A DNA stretch of 63,148 nt from Veillonellaceae bacterium SB90 (lineage in GTDB: Bacteria; Bacillota; Negativicutes; Selenomonadales; Selenomonadaceae). The translations under genes and the position numbers were made by a program. Positions 16,293-25,862 of the stretch are shown here, piece by piece. Under the pieces are notes generated by a model. That model worked only from the letters and a program-made list of their open reading frames with translations. It ran no database searches and was not told the origin of the DNA. The DNA lies in the NCBI GenBank assembly GCA_902364065.1, contig CABJCJ010000015.1:1-63148 (forward strand), read 5' to 3'. The first letter of the stretch is position 1. Every line of letters starts with the position of its first letter.

Positions 16293-19200
16293 GTTCTGAT
16301 ACATCCTGCGGTCCGTCTCCGAGATGATGCTGTCGATATCGTCAAAGGGCGAGGTACGGACGACGCAGCCCAGCGCAATGCTGATACCTTCCGCATCATA
16401 CCGGCGGCGGATGTCGCGCAGGATGCACGAGGCCTGTTTTTCACTGACATGAGGGACGATGAGCAGGAACTCATCTCCGCCCATGCGGAATACGTGGTCT
16501 GCGCCGGACACCTCCGCGAGCACCGCTGCTGACCGGCGGATCAGGCGGTCCCCTGCTTCATGCCCCTTCGTATCATTTTCTTCCTTGAGACCGTTGATAT
16601 CGCCGAAGATAAACGCGAACTGGAAGCCCGCCGGCAGACCATGGATGTACGAAAGCAGCGCCCGGCGGTTGCGCACACCAGTCAGCTGATCGACAGTGCC
16701 AAGCTCTTCGAGTCGCTTGATCGTATCGCGGTTGCGCAGCATGATGGCGAGGAAGCTCGTCAACGAACTCAGCAGGAACGTCGCAGAAGAAAAGGATGCT
16801 GAAGCCGGATTGACCACCTCGGTAAAGCCCAGGGAACGGCCCGACTGAATCAGATGGCCGGAAACAAGGCTGCGGACACTGTGCAGCATCGGGTGGAGTC
16901 CCGGATGGCGCTGCAGGAACGGAGCCGTATCGTTGAGGATCAGCATGTGGTTATGCTCAAAATGCTCATACAGCGGCCGCAGCTGAGCGCGCGGAATATC
17001 TTGGAGGTTGGCGAGCAGGGATGGCAGCGCATCCCGGCGCCATTCGTACGTCCCGCTGACCGTGGCACCGTCGTGTTCCTCAAAGATCAGCACGCGCTCC
17101 GCCTGCAGCGTCTCGCCGATCTTGGCCAGCATCTTGCGGATGCCCTCCTCGGGATTGCGTTCCTTCATGCCGAGAGCAATGATGTCATTGATGACCTCCT
17201 CGCGCAGCAGCATGTTTTTCTTCTCCGTTTCGTAATCCAGGTACTGATGGAGATCCGCCGATGCTGAGAAGCGCACATTGCGCCCCTGCCAGGGCACGAG
17301 GGTATCGTGCTGCAGGACCATGCTGCCCCTATGGCTGAAGGAATGCGTCCATGTGTAGATCTTCTGCCGGCAGAGCAGGTGATTCGTACAGGCGTGACAT
17401 GGTGCATTGCTGCCCATCATCACCTCATAGCACTTCTTACCGTCAAGCGGATAGTCGTCCGGCAGATCGAGTGCCTTGCGCATGGCCTGATTGATGTAGA
17501 GCAGGTCATACGTCTCGATGTCCGCCATGAAGACGCGCTCCTGCCAATCATCAAACTTCTCCCGTTCAAAGACGACTGGATTCTTCATGCCAGTGCCACC
17601 GCCCCGGCATTGCTGCTCCTGATCGTGCAGGCGATCGGAGAGCAGCATCAAAAGTTCATCAAAATCCTGTGTCTCCGCCGACCGCACCTGTGACCAGCAC
17701 AGCGAAAGCGTGCAGCTGTGGCCATCCAGGGTCGTAAGCGCATGAATGCTTTGTGCCAGCTTCTCCATGCGCTGTTCGAGATTCTTGACGTACAGCGACC
17801 GCCCAAAGCAGCAGAAAAAACCGTTGCCCACATGCGTGACGATGCCCGACAGCGGATTGCAGCGCAGGATGCAGTCGCGCACAGCCTGCAGGGCCTTGCG
17901 CCGGACAGCATGCCCGTAGTGCTTGACAATCCAGTTCATCTCAGGCACATGCAGCAGGCAGGCCGTGTACTCCGCGCCGAACTGGCGATAGCGGTCCTCG
18001 TATTCCAGTCCGGTCATCAGCATGCCGCGAAAACCGAAGAGACCAGTATCGCGGTCCAGGATGCCCAGCTTCTTCTCCTCCTGGTCGCGGCTGGAATTGC
18101 TGCAATCCGTGAAATAGCCGATGATGCCGGTGATCTTCCGCCCGGTGTAAAGCGGAAACCCCGTCACGGCAATGCGGCGCGGCACTCCCTTGAAAAGCGA
18201 AGTCGTCAGCAGGCGGTGATAGGAGGCACCCTGCTGCAGAATCCTGCAGTCAGCCGCCACGATCTCATCGGGCCGCATATCCCAGCCAAAATCCTCATCC
18301 CTCCTGCCGATGATTTCCGCCGCATCCCGAAGTCCGAAATACGAAAGAAATGCCTGATTGACGCCAAGGTAACGGCGCTGCTCATCCTTCCAGAAAATGG
18401 GGTCCGGTGCAAAATCCATGACAGACTGCCAGAGGGCCGGCAGCTCTGCCGGTGCCGGCTGTTCCTCACACACCGTCAGCCCCTGAGAATGCACGAACTT
18501 CGGCAGCAGATCACGAAGATCCTCCTGGCGTCCCCAGATGTCATCCCGCACACAGAGCAGGATATCGTGCGTCCCCCGCAGATGAACGGCCACGGCGTCA
18601 AAGACCATCCACTTGTAGCTGCCATCGGCTTCGCGGATCCGGAACATCCCGATGACCTCCGAGCGTCCCGAATGGCTGGCCCGCCGCAAAAGGGAATGCG
18701 GCTCCAGGAAGTCCAGGAACCGGGCGCGGTCCTCCGGATGCACGTAATAATTCGCATAGCGCTGCACGATTCTCGGGATGGCCTTGATGCGCTGGCCCGC
18801 ATGCATCAGGGAATTCATGCTCTCGATTACCTGCAGCTCACCGCGGGCCATATCAAAGAAATAAACGCCATCGTAAATGAGCATCAGATTCCGGAAAATG
18901 TCATCGTACTGGCGGAACGACGTCATATCCTGATCGTACGTGATGTTGTAGATATGCGCGCGGCAGAGGATCGTATCGCCAAGGGATGCGACCTTCCGGA
19001 CGCGGATCTTGAAATACTGGCCGTTATCCACGTACGTCATGTTCTCTTCCTTCCCGCTGGCCGCAACCTTGCTCAGAAATGCCTGATACTTCTTCCAGAA
19101 CGGACTGCCCACCGTCAGCCGCTCATGTGCATCGTGTTCCCCTTTGCCCATGGTCGCCCGGACGACGTTCCGGTATGCCTCGTTCTCGCTCAGGACGACA

Positions 19201-20960
19201 ACCTGCCTGCCATCGTAGCAGAAGAGTGCCACGGGCATATCCGTGATGAGGTTGACCATGCCCAGTACATCGTAGGCCCGCTCCTCCTCAATGGTTTCTG
19301 CCTTGAGCGGGAAGCGGCGGCAATGCTCGGCGCAGGCTTCATAGGGCAGCGGGCGCCCGTAATAGAAGCCCTGGATTTTCTCACAGCCAATTTCCCGCAG
19401 GAATTCGACCTGTTCCCTGGTTTCTGCCCCTTCCGCCAGCACATGGATGCCGAGCGTCTTGGCCATCAGCACAATGGAACGGATGATTTTCCGGCTCTCC
19501 TCAGTGAAATCGCGCAGCAGTCCCTGATCGATCTTGAGTTCATCGAAATGATACTTCTGCAGAACATTGAGCGAAGAATACGCACTGCCGAAATCATCGA
19601 GCCAGACCTGATAGCCCGCTTCCCGGAACTGACGGAGTTTCTTCACGAGAACATCGTGTTCCTGGACAAGGGCTGATTCCGTGACCTCCAGCCTGAGATA
19701 ATACCGCGGGATGTGGAAGCGAGCGACGACCTCCTCCACGACAGACAGCGGATCCATCAAGAGAAAATCATAGCGCGACAAATTGACGGAAACCGGTACC
19801 ATGGGCAGATTGTTCTGAAGCTGATAGCGCAGCAGGCGCCCCACCTCCTGCAGCATATACGTATCGAGCTTGTAGATGAGACGCGTATCCTCGAGTACGG
19901 GGATGAACAAGCCCGGCGAGAACACGCCCCGGCCCGGCGACTCCCAGCGCGCGAGTGCCTCATAGCCGCACAGCTCGCCCGTCAGCGCGCGCACGACGGG
20001 CTGCAGATAAACCTTGATATGGCCGTCCCGTATTGCCCGGTCGAGATTATCGATGATATAGGCCCGGTCCATGACCTCCCGGCGCATGTCCTCATGGTAG
20101 ACGGCACAGCAGCGCGTCGCATCCCGCTTGATGCTGTCACAGGCCAGCTTGGCCATGTCGAAGGACGTGCTGGCCAGTGACGGCAGGGCCTCCTCTCCCA
20201 TGAACAGACAGATCCCTGCCTTCATCACAATGCTCGGATTATGAATCAGATGATCCGCCTTATGACAAAGATCTTCTATCTTTTTTTCGAGTCCTTCCTG
20301 CGGTGCAAACAGGGCAAAATTATCCCCGGAAAGACGGCTCAGGCAGGATGAAGCGAACTCCGTCCTGAGCAGTCCTGCAATGGATTTGAGCAGACGATCG
20401 CCTTCATAAATGCCATGCATCTCATTGAAAAGCTTGAAATTCGTCAGATTCAGGTAGACAGAAGCATAAGCAGGATACGGCCCCGCACTGCTTCCGGCCA
20501 ATTCCTGTATCCGCTGATAAAAAGCATGCATGTTGAGGAGCCCCGTCACCGAATCAAGCTCGCCATCGAGCTCCCTGCCCTCGCGATTGAGGATGTTTAC
20601 GAGCCAGACCTTGCCGATTTCCGGGAATTCCGCTTCCCGGCAGCAGCCTTCCACATAGCGGCTTTGTCCCTTGAGTGTATAATAGCGGAAGGTCAGATAC
20701 GCATAGGAAGATGACTGGTCGCCGTGGCGGCTGTTCATTCTCGTGCGCAGCGGCACATAATCCTCGCGCTCCATCATGCCCGAGAATTTGCCGCCCGTCA
20801 TGTAATAAAATTCCTCTTCATTCGCACACTGATAAAGGGCGAGAATCTCCGAGTTGACAAAGAGAATCTGCTCATCGCGGTCCTGACGCAGGAGACAGAG
20901 CCCTCCGGCCAGCTGGTCATAATACTGATGCAGTTTTTTCTGTAACGGTTCTGTGTCCAT
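16242..20960 (-). CDS. Large multidomain cyclic-di-GMP enzyme: PAS / degenerate GGDEF / EAL / PAS repeats / GAF / GGDEF
   Basis: This 1572-residue cytoplasmic-looking protein has no clear membrane segment. In order: a PAS-like domain (1-125), a degenerate GGDEF (SGDNF at about 212), and an EAL phosphodiesterase (about 300-550) with intact residues GYEALAR, VSVNLSR, EVTESAL, LDDFGSAYSS, LKIDQGLL, LAEGAET. Three PAS-like sensors follow (about 575-990), then a second degenerate GGDEF (about 1010-1150), a Cys-bearing PAS (CYEVMMGSNAPCHACTNHLLC, about 1230), a GAF-like domain and a C-terminal intact GGDEF (GDINGLKEEND, MGGDEF). No RxxD inhibition site precedes the last GGDEF. It may both make and break cyclic-di-GMP. 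ATG 20960, with AAGGAG 11 bases upstream, is preferred to a GTG at 20969. Confidence 0.88.
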   Translation of the reverse strand: MDTEPLQKKLHQYYDQLAGGLCLLRQDRDEQILFVNSEILALYQCANEEEFYYMTGGKFSGMMEREDYVPLRTRMNSRHGDQSSSYAYLTFRYYTLKGQSRYVEGCCREAEFPEIGKVWLVNILNREGRELDGELDSVTGLLNMHAFYQRIQELAGSSAGPYPAYASVYLNLTNFKLFNEMHGIYEGDRLLKSIAGLLRTEFASSCLSRLSGDNFALFAPQEGLEKKIEDLCHKADHLIHNPSIVMKAGICLFMGEEALPSLASTSFDMAKLACDSIKRDATRCCAVYHEDMRREVMDRAYIIDNLDRAIRDGHIKVYLQPVVRALTGELCGYEALARWESPGRGVFSPGLFIPVLEDTRLIYKLDTYMLQEVGRLLRYQLQNNLPMVPVSVNLSRYDFLLMDPLSVVEEVVARFHIPRYYLRLEVTESALVQEHDVLVKKLRQFREAGYQVWLDDFGSAYSSLNVLQKYHFDELKIDQGLLRDFTEESRKIIRSIVLMAKTLGIHVLAEGAETREQVEFLREIGCEKIQGFYYGRPLPYEACAEHCRRFPLKAETIEEERAYDVLGMVNLITDMPVALFCYDGRQVVVLSENEAYRNVVRATMGKGEHDAHERLTVGSPFWKKYQAFLSKVAASGKEENMTYVDNGQYFKIRVRKVASLGDTILCRAHIYNITYDQDMTSFRQYDDIFRNLMLIYDGVYFFDMARGELQVIESMNSLMHAGQRIKAIPRIVQRYANYYVHPEDRARFLDFLEPHSLLRRASHSGRSEVIGMFRIREADGSYKWMVFDAVAVHLRGTHDILLCVRDDIWGRQEDLRDLLPKFVHSQGLTVCEEQPAPAELPALWQSVMDFAPDPIFWKDEQRRYLGVNQAFLSYFGLRDAAEIIGRRDEDFGWDMRPDEIVAADCRILQQGASYHRLLTTSLFKGVPRRIAVTGFPLYTGRKITGIIGYFTDCSNSSRDQEEKKLGILDRDTGLFGFRGMLMTGLEYEDRYRQFGAEYTACLLHVPEMNWIVKHYGHAVRRKALQAVRDCILRCNPLSGIVTHVGNGFFCCFGRSLYVKNLEQRMEKLAQSIHALTTLDGHSCTLSLCWSQVRSAETQDFDELLMLLSDRLHDQEQQCRGGGTGMKNPVVFEREKFDDWQERVFMADIETYDLLYINQAMRKALDLPDDYPLDGKKCYEVMMGSNAPCHACTNHLLCRQKIYTWTHSFSHRGSMVLQHDTLVPWQGRNVRFSASADLHQYLDYETEKKNMLLREEVINDIIALGMKERNPEEGIRKMLAKIGETLQAERVLIFEEHDGATVSGTYEWRRDALPSLLANLQDIPRAQLRPLYEHFEHNHMLILNDTAPFLQRHPGLHPMLHSVRSLVSGHLIQSGRSLGFTEVVNPASASFSSATFLLSSLTSFLAIMLRNRDTIKRLEELGTVDQLTGVRNRRALLSYIHGLPAGFQFAFIFGDINGLKEENDTKGHEAGDRLIRRSAAVLAEVSGADHVFRMGGDEFLLIVPHVSEKQASCILRDIRRRYDAEGISIALGCVVRTSPFDDIDSIISETDRRMYQNKTIMHSQRGMPARVST

Positions 20961-21105
20961 CCTGAGCACAACTCCTTCTCTATGGACAAAATCGCTGAGG
21001 TTGATGCGACGATTGCGATGATATGGATATGGAAAATACTATTTTTTAATTCGAATGCATGAAGGCATTTTCCTGTCTTGACAAAAAATTTATCGTCATT
21101 CCATG

Positions 21106-21139
21106 AAAAAACAGCCAGAGACAAATCTCTGACTGCTTT
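21106..21139 (-). terminator. Intrinsic terminator of the DUF4127 gene
   Basis: On the reverse strand CAGTCAGAGA pairs with TCTCTGGCTG (one G-U pair) around TTTG and is followed by six T residues; it lies at 21135-21106. Confidence 0.82.
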
Positions 21140-21159
21140 TGATCATGCAAGAAAGTGGC

Positions 21160-22782
21160 TCAACGCGCGAAATAATTGACTTCCTGCTTCGCAGAATGCT
21201 GGATATCCGCCTCAAACATGCGGTTCCAGGGGAAACGCACGTCAATCTCGGCCAGCGAATCAAACGGCGGCAGATTGTCTTCGACAAAGCGCGTCATCAT
21301 GCGCGAAGAGCGGCGCGAAACGGCGTCCACCTTGGAATCCAGGCTGCCGTAAACACCGTCGCCGCGCAGCCACGTCAGCTGACGGGCAATGATGTTGCGG
21401 ACATTGGCCTGATACGCCCAGTCGTCCAGATAGCGCGTAATGAGCAGCTGATCGACGGCATCGTCCTTCATGTGACGCGTGAGCATGCCCTCGCCGATGA
21501 CGAAGCCCGTGCTGTTCGTCGGCGTATTCCAGCCGGCATAGGCGCGGATCTTGAAGAGCAGGCCGCGGTCGCGCAGCTCATTCATCAGGGCATTGTCCGA
21601 ACCGTTCGCATAGGCGATATCGGCCACGCCGACCGGATACCCCTTCGCGACGTAATCGCTGACGATATCAGCAAAATACTTCGTGCCCTCGCGCGGCGTA
21701 CCGTCGTTGTCGCGGTCATTGGCCTCACCAGTCCTGCCATTCGGATTCGTGTTGACCGTGAGGACGAGATCGGCCTTCTCCGGCGATTTGACCTGCATGC
21801 CGCCGGCGGCCGTGATGGCCGAAGCGATGGAGTCACCAATCTTCTCGTCGGAATACGACGGCACGGTGAATTCGCCGCGGCCCCAGTTATAGCGGACAAA
21901 AACGAACGGCACGTCACGGCGGATATCGTTGACGGCACGCGTCAGCATCAGCATGCCGATCTCATCGATGCCAGCCATGGCCTGGAAACGCGTCTTGCCG
22001 AGATCCTTGCCCTCAGCCGACAGATGGCGGCTCTCAAGATGCGTTTGGGAATACGGCGCATTGTCATCGCGTCCGAGCACAAAATAATTGAAGGCATTGT
22101 CGCGCGTAAGCTGAATCATCTTCTCATTGGCGGCGAAATTCTTCTCGCGGCGTCCCATCCAGTCGGCCAGGGATTTCTTGGGAATCAGTCGTCCGAGGAA
22201 CTCATATTCCTTCTTTTCGCGGCGCGTCAGCCCCTCCATCTCCTCTTTGTCCTTGAGGACCGTGTAGCGGAAAATATCGGAGCCGTAGTTGCGGTAATAG
22301 CCCGGTTCTTCATGACCCGAAGCCTCGCCCGTGCGCGGCGTGCGCATGATGGAACCGAACACGTAGAGCTGCATCTTCGGATGTTCCTTGCGGAACGACT
22401 TGAAGCGGTCGGCGCGCGCCAGCACCTCATTCTTGGAATACTCATGCTTGCGCGAGCCCACGAGGCTGCCGTACAGCATGGAGTCCGACGAAATGACTGC
22501 GGCATCGGCATCCTGGGCATTTTGCTGCAGCCAGTTCCAGAGCTCATCCGGCTTGCCGAGATCATCACGGCTGCCGAGCATATCATCGGGCGGCACGACC
22601 ACCTCATAGCCCAACTTCTCGACGACCTCCGCCGTCTGCTTATCCGAGATTGGCCGGTTGTCGTGCGGAATATAAAGGATCTTCTCTACTTTATTCTCTG
22701 TCTTGTGGTGCGCCGAAACCGTTGGCACGGCCATCAGCAGTGTGCACAGGACAGCCATGAGCATGATGATGCGCTTGCTCAA
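21160..22782 (-). CDS. DUF4127-family exported protein
   Basis: This is a 540-residue protein with a signal peptide (MSKRIIMLMAVLCTLLMAVPTVSAHH; cleavage expected after the Ala-His region). The mature part begins KILYIPHDNRPISDKQTAEVV, the opening motif of DUF4127, and continues with VVVPPDDMLGSRDDLGKPDELW, VISSDSMLYGSLVGSR and LGRDDNAPYSQTHLESR. Function in this family is not established; the conserved Asp/His/Arg clusters suggest a hydrolase-like or ligand-binding pocket, which is inference. The start is a TTG at 22782 preceded by GAAGGGAG. It is 70 bases downstream of an unknown gene on the same strand, and the two are probably cotranscribed. It acts outside the cytoplasmic membrane. Confidence 0.82.
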   Translation of the reverse strand: MSKRIIMLMAVLCTLLMAVPTVSAHHKTENKVEKILYIPHDNRPISDKQTAEVVEKLGYEVVVPPDDMLGSRDDLGKPDELWNWLQQNAQDADAAVISSDSMLYGSLVGSRKHEYSKNEVLARADRFKSFRKEHPKMQLYVFGSIMRTPRTGEASGHEEPGYYRNYGSDIFRYTVLKDKEEMEGLTRREKKEYEFLGRLIPKKSLADWMGRREKNFAANEKMIQLTRDNAFNYFVLGRDDNAPYSQTHLESRHLSAEGKDLGKTRFQAMAGIDEIGMLMLTRAVNDIRRDVPFVFVRYNWGRGEFTVPSYSDEKIGDSIASAITAAGGMQVKSPEKADLVLTVNTNPNGRTGEANDRDNDGTPREGTKYFADIVSDYVAKGYPVGVADIAYANGSDNALMNELRDRGLLFKIRAYAGWNTPTNSTGFVIGEGMLTRHMKDDAVDQLLITRYLDDWAYQANVRNIIARQLTWLRGDGVYGSLDSKVDAVSRRSSRMMTRFVEDNLPPFDSLAEIDVRFPWNRMFEADIQHSAKQEVNYFAR

Positions 22783-22851
22783 AGAATCGCTCCCTTCTCT
22801 TTTTCTCTCTGCATATCTCTATCTTGCGAAACTCATCTTTCTTCATCCGCC

Positions 22852-23592
22852 TCACTGGGCAGATGCATCCGTTTCTGACGTGCTGTCAGCCCCATCCTCA
22901 CCAGACGTGCTGGTATCCGAAGTCAGCACGGCAAGCAGCGCCTGCTTGACATCATCGGGCACATTGAGTTTCGTATCGAATTCCACGCCGCCCTCTTTCG
23001 GCGTGGCTCCCTCGATCTCGATCATATCGATCAGCCGGTGCCCCTGATACTCCGTCTTGCCGAAGTCCGAGGCTGCCAGGGCCTTGCTGTAATCCACGCG
23101 GACCGTATTGTGATGAACGGTGACCGGCAGATTATCGGGCATCTCCATATGGCCGACGAGTCGCTCCGCCATGGAAAGGGAGATGCGCGAGAACACCCAG
23201 GACATCAGCCCGTGATTCGGGATATTCTTGCTGCGTACCCGGTAAACAGCATACGAGCTGTCACCCTGATGCACGAATTCCTTAATCTCCCCCGACACTT
23301 CGACGGGACCGACTTTTTTCGTGTTGGCCGTGATATCGAGGCGCCCGTTCTCATGGGACTTGATCGTGACTTCCGTCACCGCGCCATCATCCGTCATCTG
23401 CTTCGCAATGGCGTCATTGATGACATCATCCGGCACGAAGAGCTTGCCCTGACTGATCTCGAGCAGGGACTCCTTCGACCAGGTCTGGCGCAGCACGGAA
23501 AGCACCGGGCCGTAATCGGCCACCGCCGCCTTGACTTTCGACCAATCAACATGCTGGATTTTCTCCATCCAGTTCGCTGGCATGTCAATCAT
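22852..23592 (-). CDS. Conserved-looking hypothetical protein, upstream partner of DUF4127
   Basis: This is a 246-residue protein I cannot assign. It has no obvious signal peptide. It shows a beta-rich middle (VTEVTIKSHENGRLDITANT, VGPVEVSGEIKEFV) and ends in a low-complexity acidic Ser/Thr tail (TSDTSTSGEDGADSTSETDASAQ). The strand pattern loosely recalls lipid-binding DUF2993-type proteins, but I see no decisive motif. ATG 23592 is preferred over an upstream GTG at 23601 because AAGG lies 8 bases before it. It shares strand and spacing with the DUF4127 gene. Codon use and GC content are like those of its neighbours. Confidence 0.7.
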   Translation of the reverse strand: MIDMPANWMEKIQHVDWSKVKAAVADYGPVLSVLRQTWSKESLLEISQGKLFVPDDVINDAIAKQMTDDGAVTEVTIKSHENGRLDITANTKKVGPVEVSGEIKEFVHQGDSSYAVYRVRSKNIPNHGLMSWVFSRISLSMAERLVGHMEMPDNLPVTVHHNTVRVDYSKALAASDFGKTEYQGHRLIDMIEIEGATPKEGGVEFDTKLNVPDDVKQALLAVLTSDTSTSGEDGADSTSETDASAQ

Positions 23593-23666
23593 AAAAAGCA
23601 CCTTCTATGTTCGTTCTCGAAAATTCTTGTCAAAAAACAACACTTCTAGCATACCACAGAATCACA

Positions 23667-23699
23667 CAAAAAGGAACCGTGCAGCGCGCATCGGTTCCT
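23667..23699 (-). terminator. Intrinsic terminator of the membrane EAL gene
   Basis: Reverse-strand AGGAACCG and CGGTTCCT arms (23699-23672), with an inner GC stem, are followed by five T residues. Confidence 0.82.
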
Positions 23700-23738
23700 C
23701 TCTCATGGAAATATAATGTAAAAATCAGGCAGTCATGC

Positions 23739-25667
23739 TCAGAAGCGGATGGTATGTTCCGGATCCTGCCGCGTACGTGCGACATAGGCCACGAAATCCG
23801 CTTCAGAAAGCGGTTTTGAGAAGTAATATCCCTGCAGGATGCCGCAGCCAAGCCGCGTGAGCTCGCGTGCCATCTCCTGCGTCTCAACGCCTTCGGCCGT
23901 AATCTGGACACCGAAGGACTGGAACCCGTCGATGATGGCCGGCAGCAGCCGGTTATGGCGGCTGAAATACGCCTGCACGAACGTCATATCGAGCTTGACA
24001 TCGCTGAACGGGAAGCGCAGGACACGCATGAGATTGGAATATCCCGTGCCGAAATCATCGAGTGAGAAGACGGCATGATGAGTCTCGAGCCGCTTCATGT
24101 TAGCCTGCAGGACATTACGATCCGCCAGAGCCGACTCCGTGATTTCGAGCTTGAGCTGGCTGAAGTCTACATGATGGCGCCTGGCAATGGCGACCAGACG
24201 TTCCGGCATGCGTTCATCGCGGCACTGGATAGGCGAAAGATTGACATTGATCCTGTCGATGCCAAGTGCCTTCGTATCTTGCTGCTCGAGGAATGCACAG
24301 ACCTTCTCGAAGACCTGCTCACCAAGCTGCGTGATGCTGCCGCTGCGCTCCGCGACCTGGATGAATTCGCCGGGCGAAATCATGCCGAGCTCGGGGTCGA
24401 CGATGCGGGAAAGCGCCTCCGCGCCGATGATGCGCTGCTCCTTCGTGCCATATAACGGCTGGTAATACACCTCCACCGTATTGTTCTTGACCGCCCGGTC
24501 CACGGCAGCGCGGATTTTCGCATCATGCTCGGCCTTCTGACGCTCGCGCTCATCGATGATGACGAGCTGGTTCTGCTGCTCGGCCATCTGCAGCGCCGTC
24601 GCCACGTAGTTCAGGAAGCTTTCCGGACGTCTGACCATCAACGGACCGCGGAAAGCCACATAGCTTGCCGTGAGGTAAAGGCTGACATGCTGATCATGCC
24701 AGGGCTCCTGCAGCCGCTGGTCGAAATCGCGGCACATCTGGTCAAACGGCAGCACCTGCCGGGCAATCAGGATGAAGCGGCCTTCCTCCAGATAGGCAAC
24801 AAAGCAATCCGGATGGCGTGTCCGCAGGTACTCCGCAATGATGCGCAGGCCCGCATCCATCTGGCGGACGCCATACAGCCTGCGGTTCTCCGAAAAATCA
24901 TCCAGGACCAGCGCGAACACGGAAAAATCGCCGTGCTTTCCGAATTCCTGCAACAGCGAAAGCACTGCTGACTGATTCAGGAGGCCCGTCTTGCGCTCCG
25001 TATAAAGATCCGGGTTCTGGAAGGCCAGATACATGACAAGAATCGAAAGCATGTAGAAGGAATCCATGATGAGATACATTGGATACACCATGCGCGCGAC
25101 ATCCCCGACGATCAGGATGAGACAGCCGCCGAGCAGAGCCAGCTTCTCCGTGTTGCCCAGTACCTTGCGTCCCACGGCGGCCAGGATGAGACAGATGGAA
25201 AAGAGCAGATACGAATAAGAATTCGCGTAGAGGACGAGGCGGTAAAAGCGCCCGATATGATAGCCGCTGTCATTGATGGAATAAACGAGCCCCGACCAGG
25301 GCGACGTCAGAATAAGCAGCAGCGAGATCTCAACGACCGTCCAGACAAGGAAACGCGGCATGCGTATGGACGGTGACCGCTCCTGCACAAGTGACTCGAC
25401 GTAACAATAGAAAACAAAATCCCGACATACGAATCCCACAAAGAACGCAAGATCACAGGTGTTGAGCAGCCATAGGGGAATGCCCTCATAAGCCGTATTG
25501 AGCTGACAAGAAAGCACGTTGAATACCACCGTAAAAAACTCCGCCACCAGCAGCCGGCGGAACATCACGTTGCGGCGAATCGGCAGAACAGTCTTGAAAA
25601 ATGAAAATAAAAACAAGATTCCGAGTACGGCCAGCGTCGCCCAGACAAATTCATAATGATATTGCAT
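23739..25667 (-). CDS. Membrane-bound EAL-domain protein with degenerate GGDEF
   Basis: This is a 642-residue protein. The first about 215 residues hold seven or so hydrophobic segments (for example FVWATLAVLGILFLFSFF and LWLLNTCDLAFFVGFVC), a membrane sensor unit. A GGDEF-like domain with no GGDEF motif follows (about 225-385; LEEGRF occupies that position). The C-terminal EAL phosphodiesterase (about 395-635) has IGAEALSRI, INVNLSPIQ, LEITESAL, SLDDFGTGYSNL, VKLDMTFV, TAEGVET and LQGYYFSKPL, all of the usual catalytic and metal positions. It likely hydrolyses cyclic-di-GMP in response to a membrane signal. ATG 25667 follows GAGGTAGAAGC. It lies in a separate unit from the large GGDEF/EAL gene but in the same neighbourhood. 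Confidence 0.88.
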   Translation of the reverse strand: MQYHYEFVWATLAVLGILFLFSFFKTVLPIRRNVMFRRLLVAEFFTVVFNVLSCQLNTAYEGIPLWLLNTCDLAFFVGFVCRDFVFYCYVESLVQERSPSIRMPRFLVWTVVEISLLLILTSPWSGLVYSINDSGYHIGRFYRLVLYANSYSYLLFSICLILAAVGRKVLGNTEKLALLGGCLILIVGDVARMVYPMYLIMDSFYMLSILVMYLAFQNPDLYTERKTGLLNQSAVLSLLQEFGKHGDFSVFALVLDDFSENRRLYGVRQMDAGLRIIAEYLRTRHPDCFVAYLEEGRFILIARQVLPFDQMCRDFDQRLQEPWHDQHVSLYLTASYVAFRGPLMVRRPESFLNYVATALQMAEQQNQLVIIDERERQKAEHDAKIRAAVDRAVKNNTVEVYYQPLYGTKEQRIIGAEALSRIVDPELGMISPGEFIQVAERSGSITQLGEQVFEKVCAFLEQQDTKALGIDRINVNLSPIQCRDERMPERLVAIARRHHVDFSQLKLEITESALADRNVLQANMKRLETHHAVFSLDDFGTGYSNLMRVLRFPFSDVKLDMTFVQAYFSRHNRLLPAIIDGFQSFGVQITAEGVETQEMARELTRLGCGILQGYYFSKPLSEADFVAYVARTRQDPEHTIRF

Positions 25668-25800
25668 GCTTCTACCTCATAGCCATAAATGCATCTATCT
25701 GCTAATAATTTTTCTTGTTAATATATCTTATCATAAATATTATTTAGAATATCACGCCTTTACCATACTACATCATTAAACATCTGTCAATCAATTTCAA

Positions 25801-25838
25801 AATAAAAAGAAGCCACAGCACATATATGCTGCAGCTTC
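25801..25838 (-). terminator. Intrinsic terminator ending the glycogen operon
   Basis: Reverse-strand arms at 25838-25827 and 25820-25809 pair over 12 positions with two G-U pairs and are followed by a T-rich run. It lies 25 bases after the last stop of the glg operon. Confidence 0.8.
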
Positions 25839-25862
25839 AGAGAAAGACAAACGCTCAAGGGG

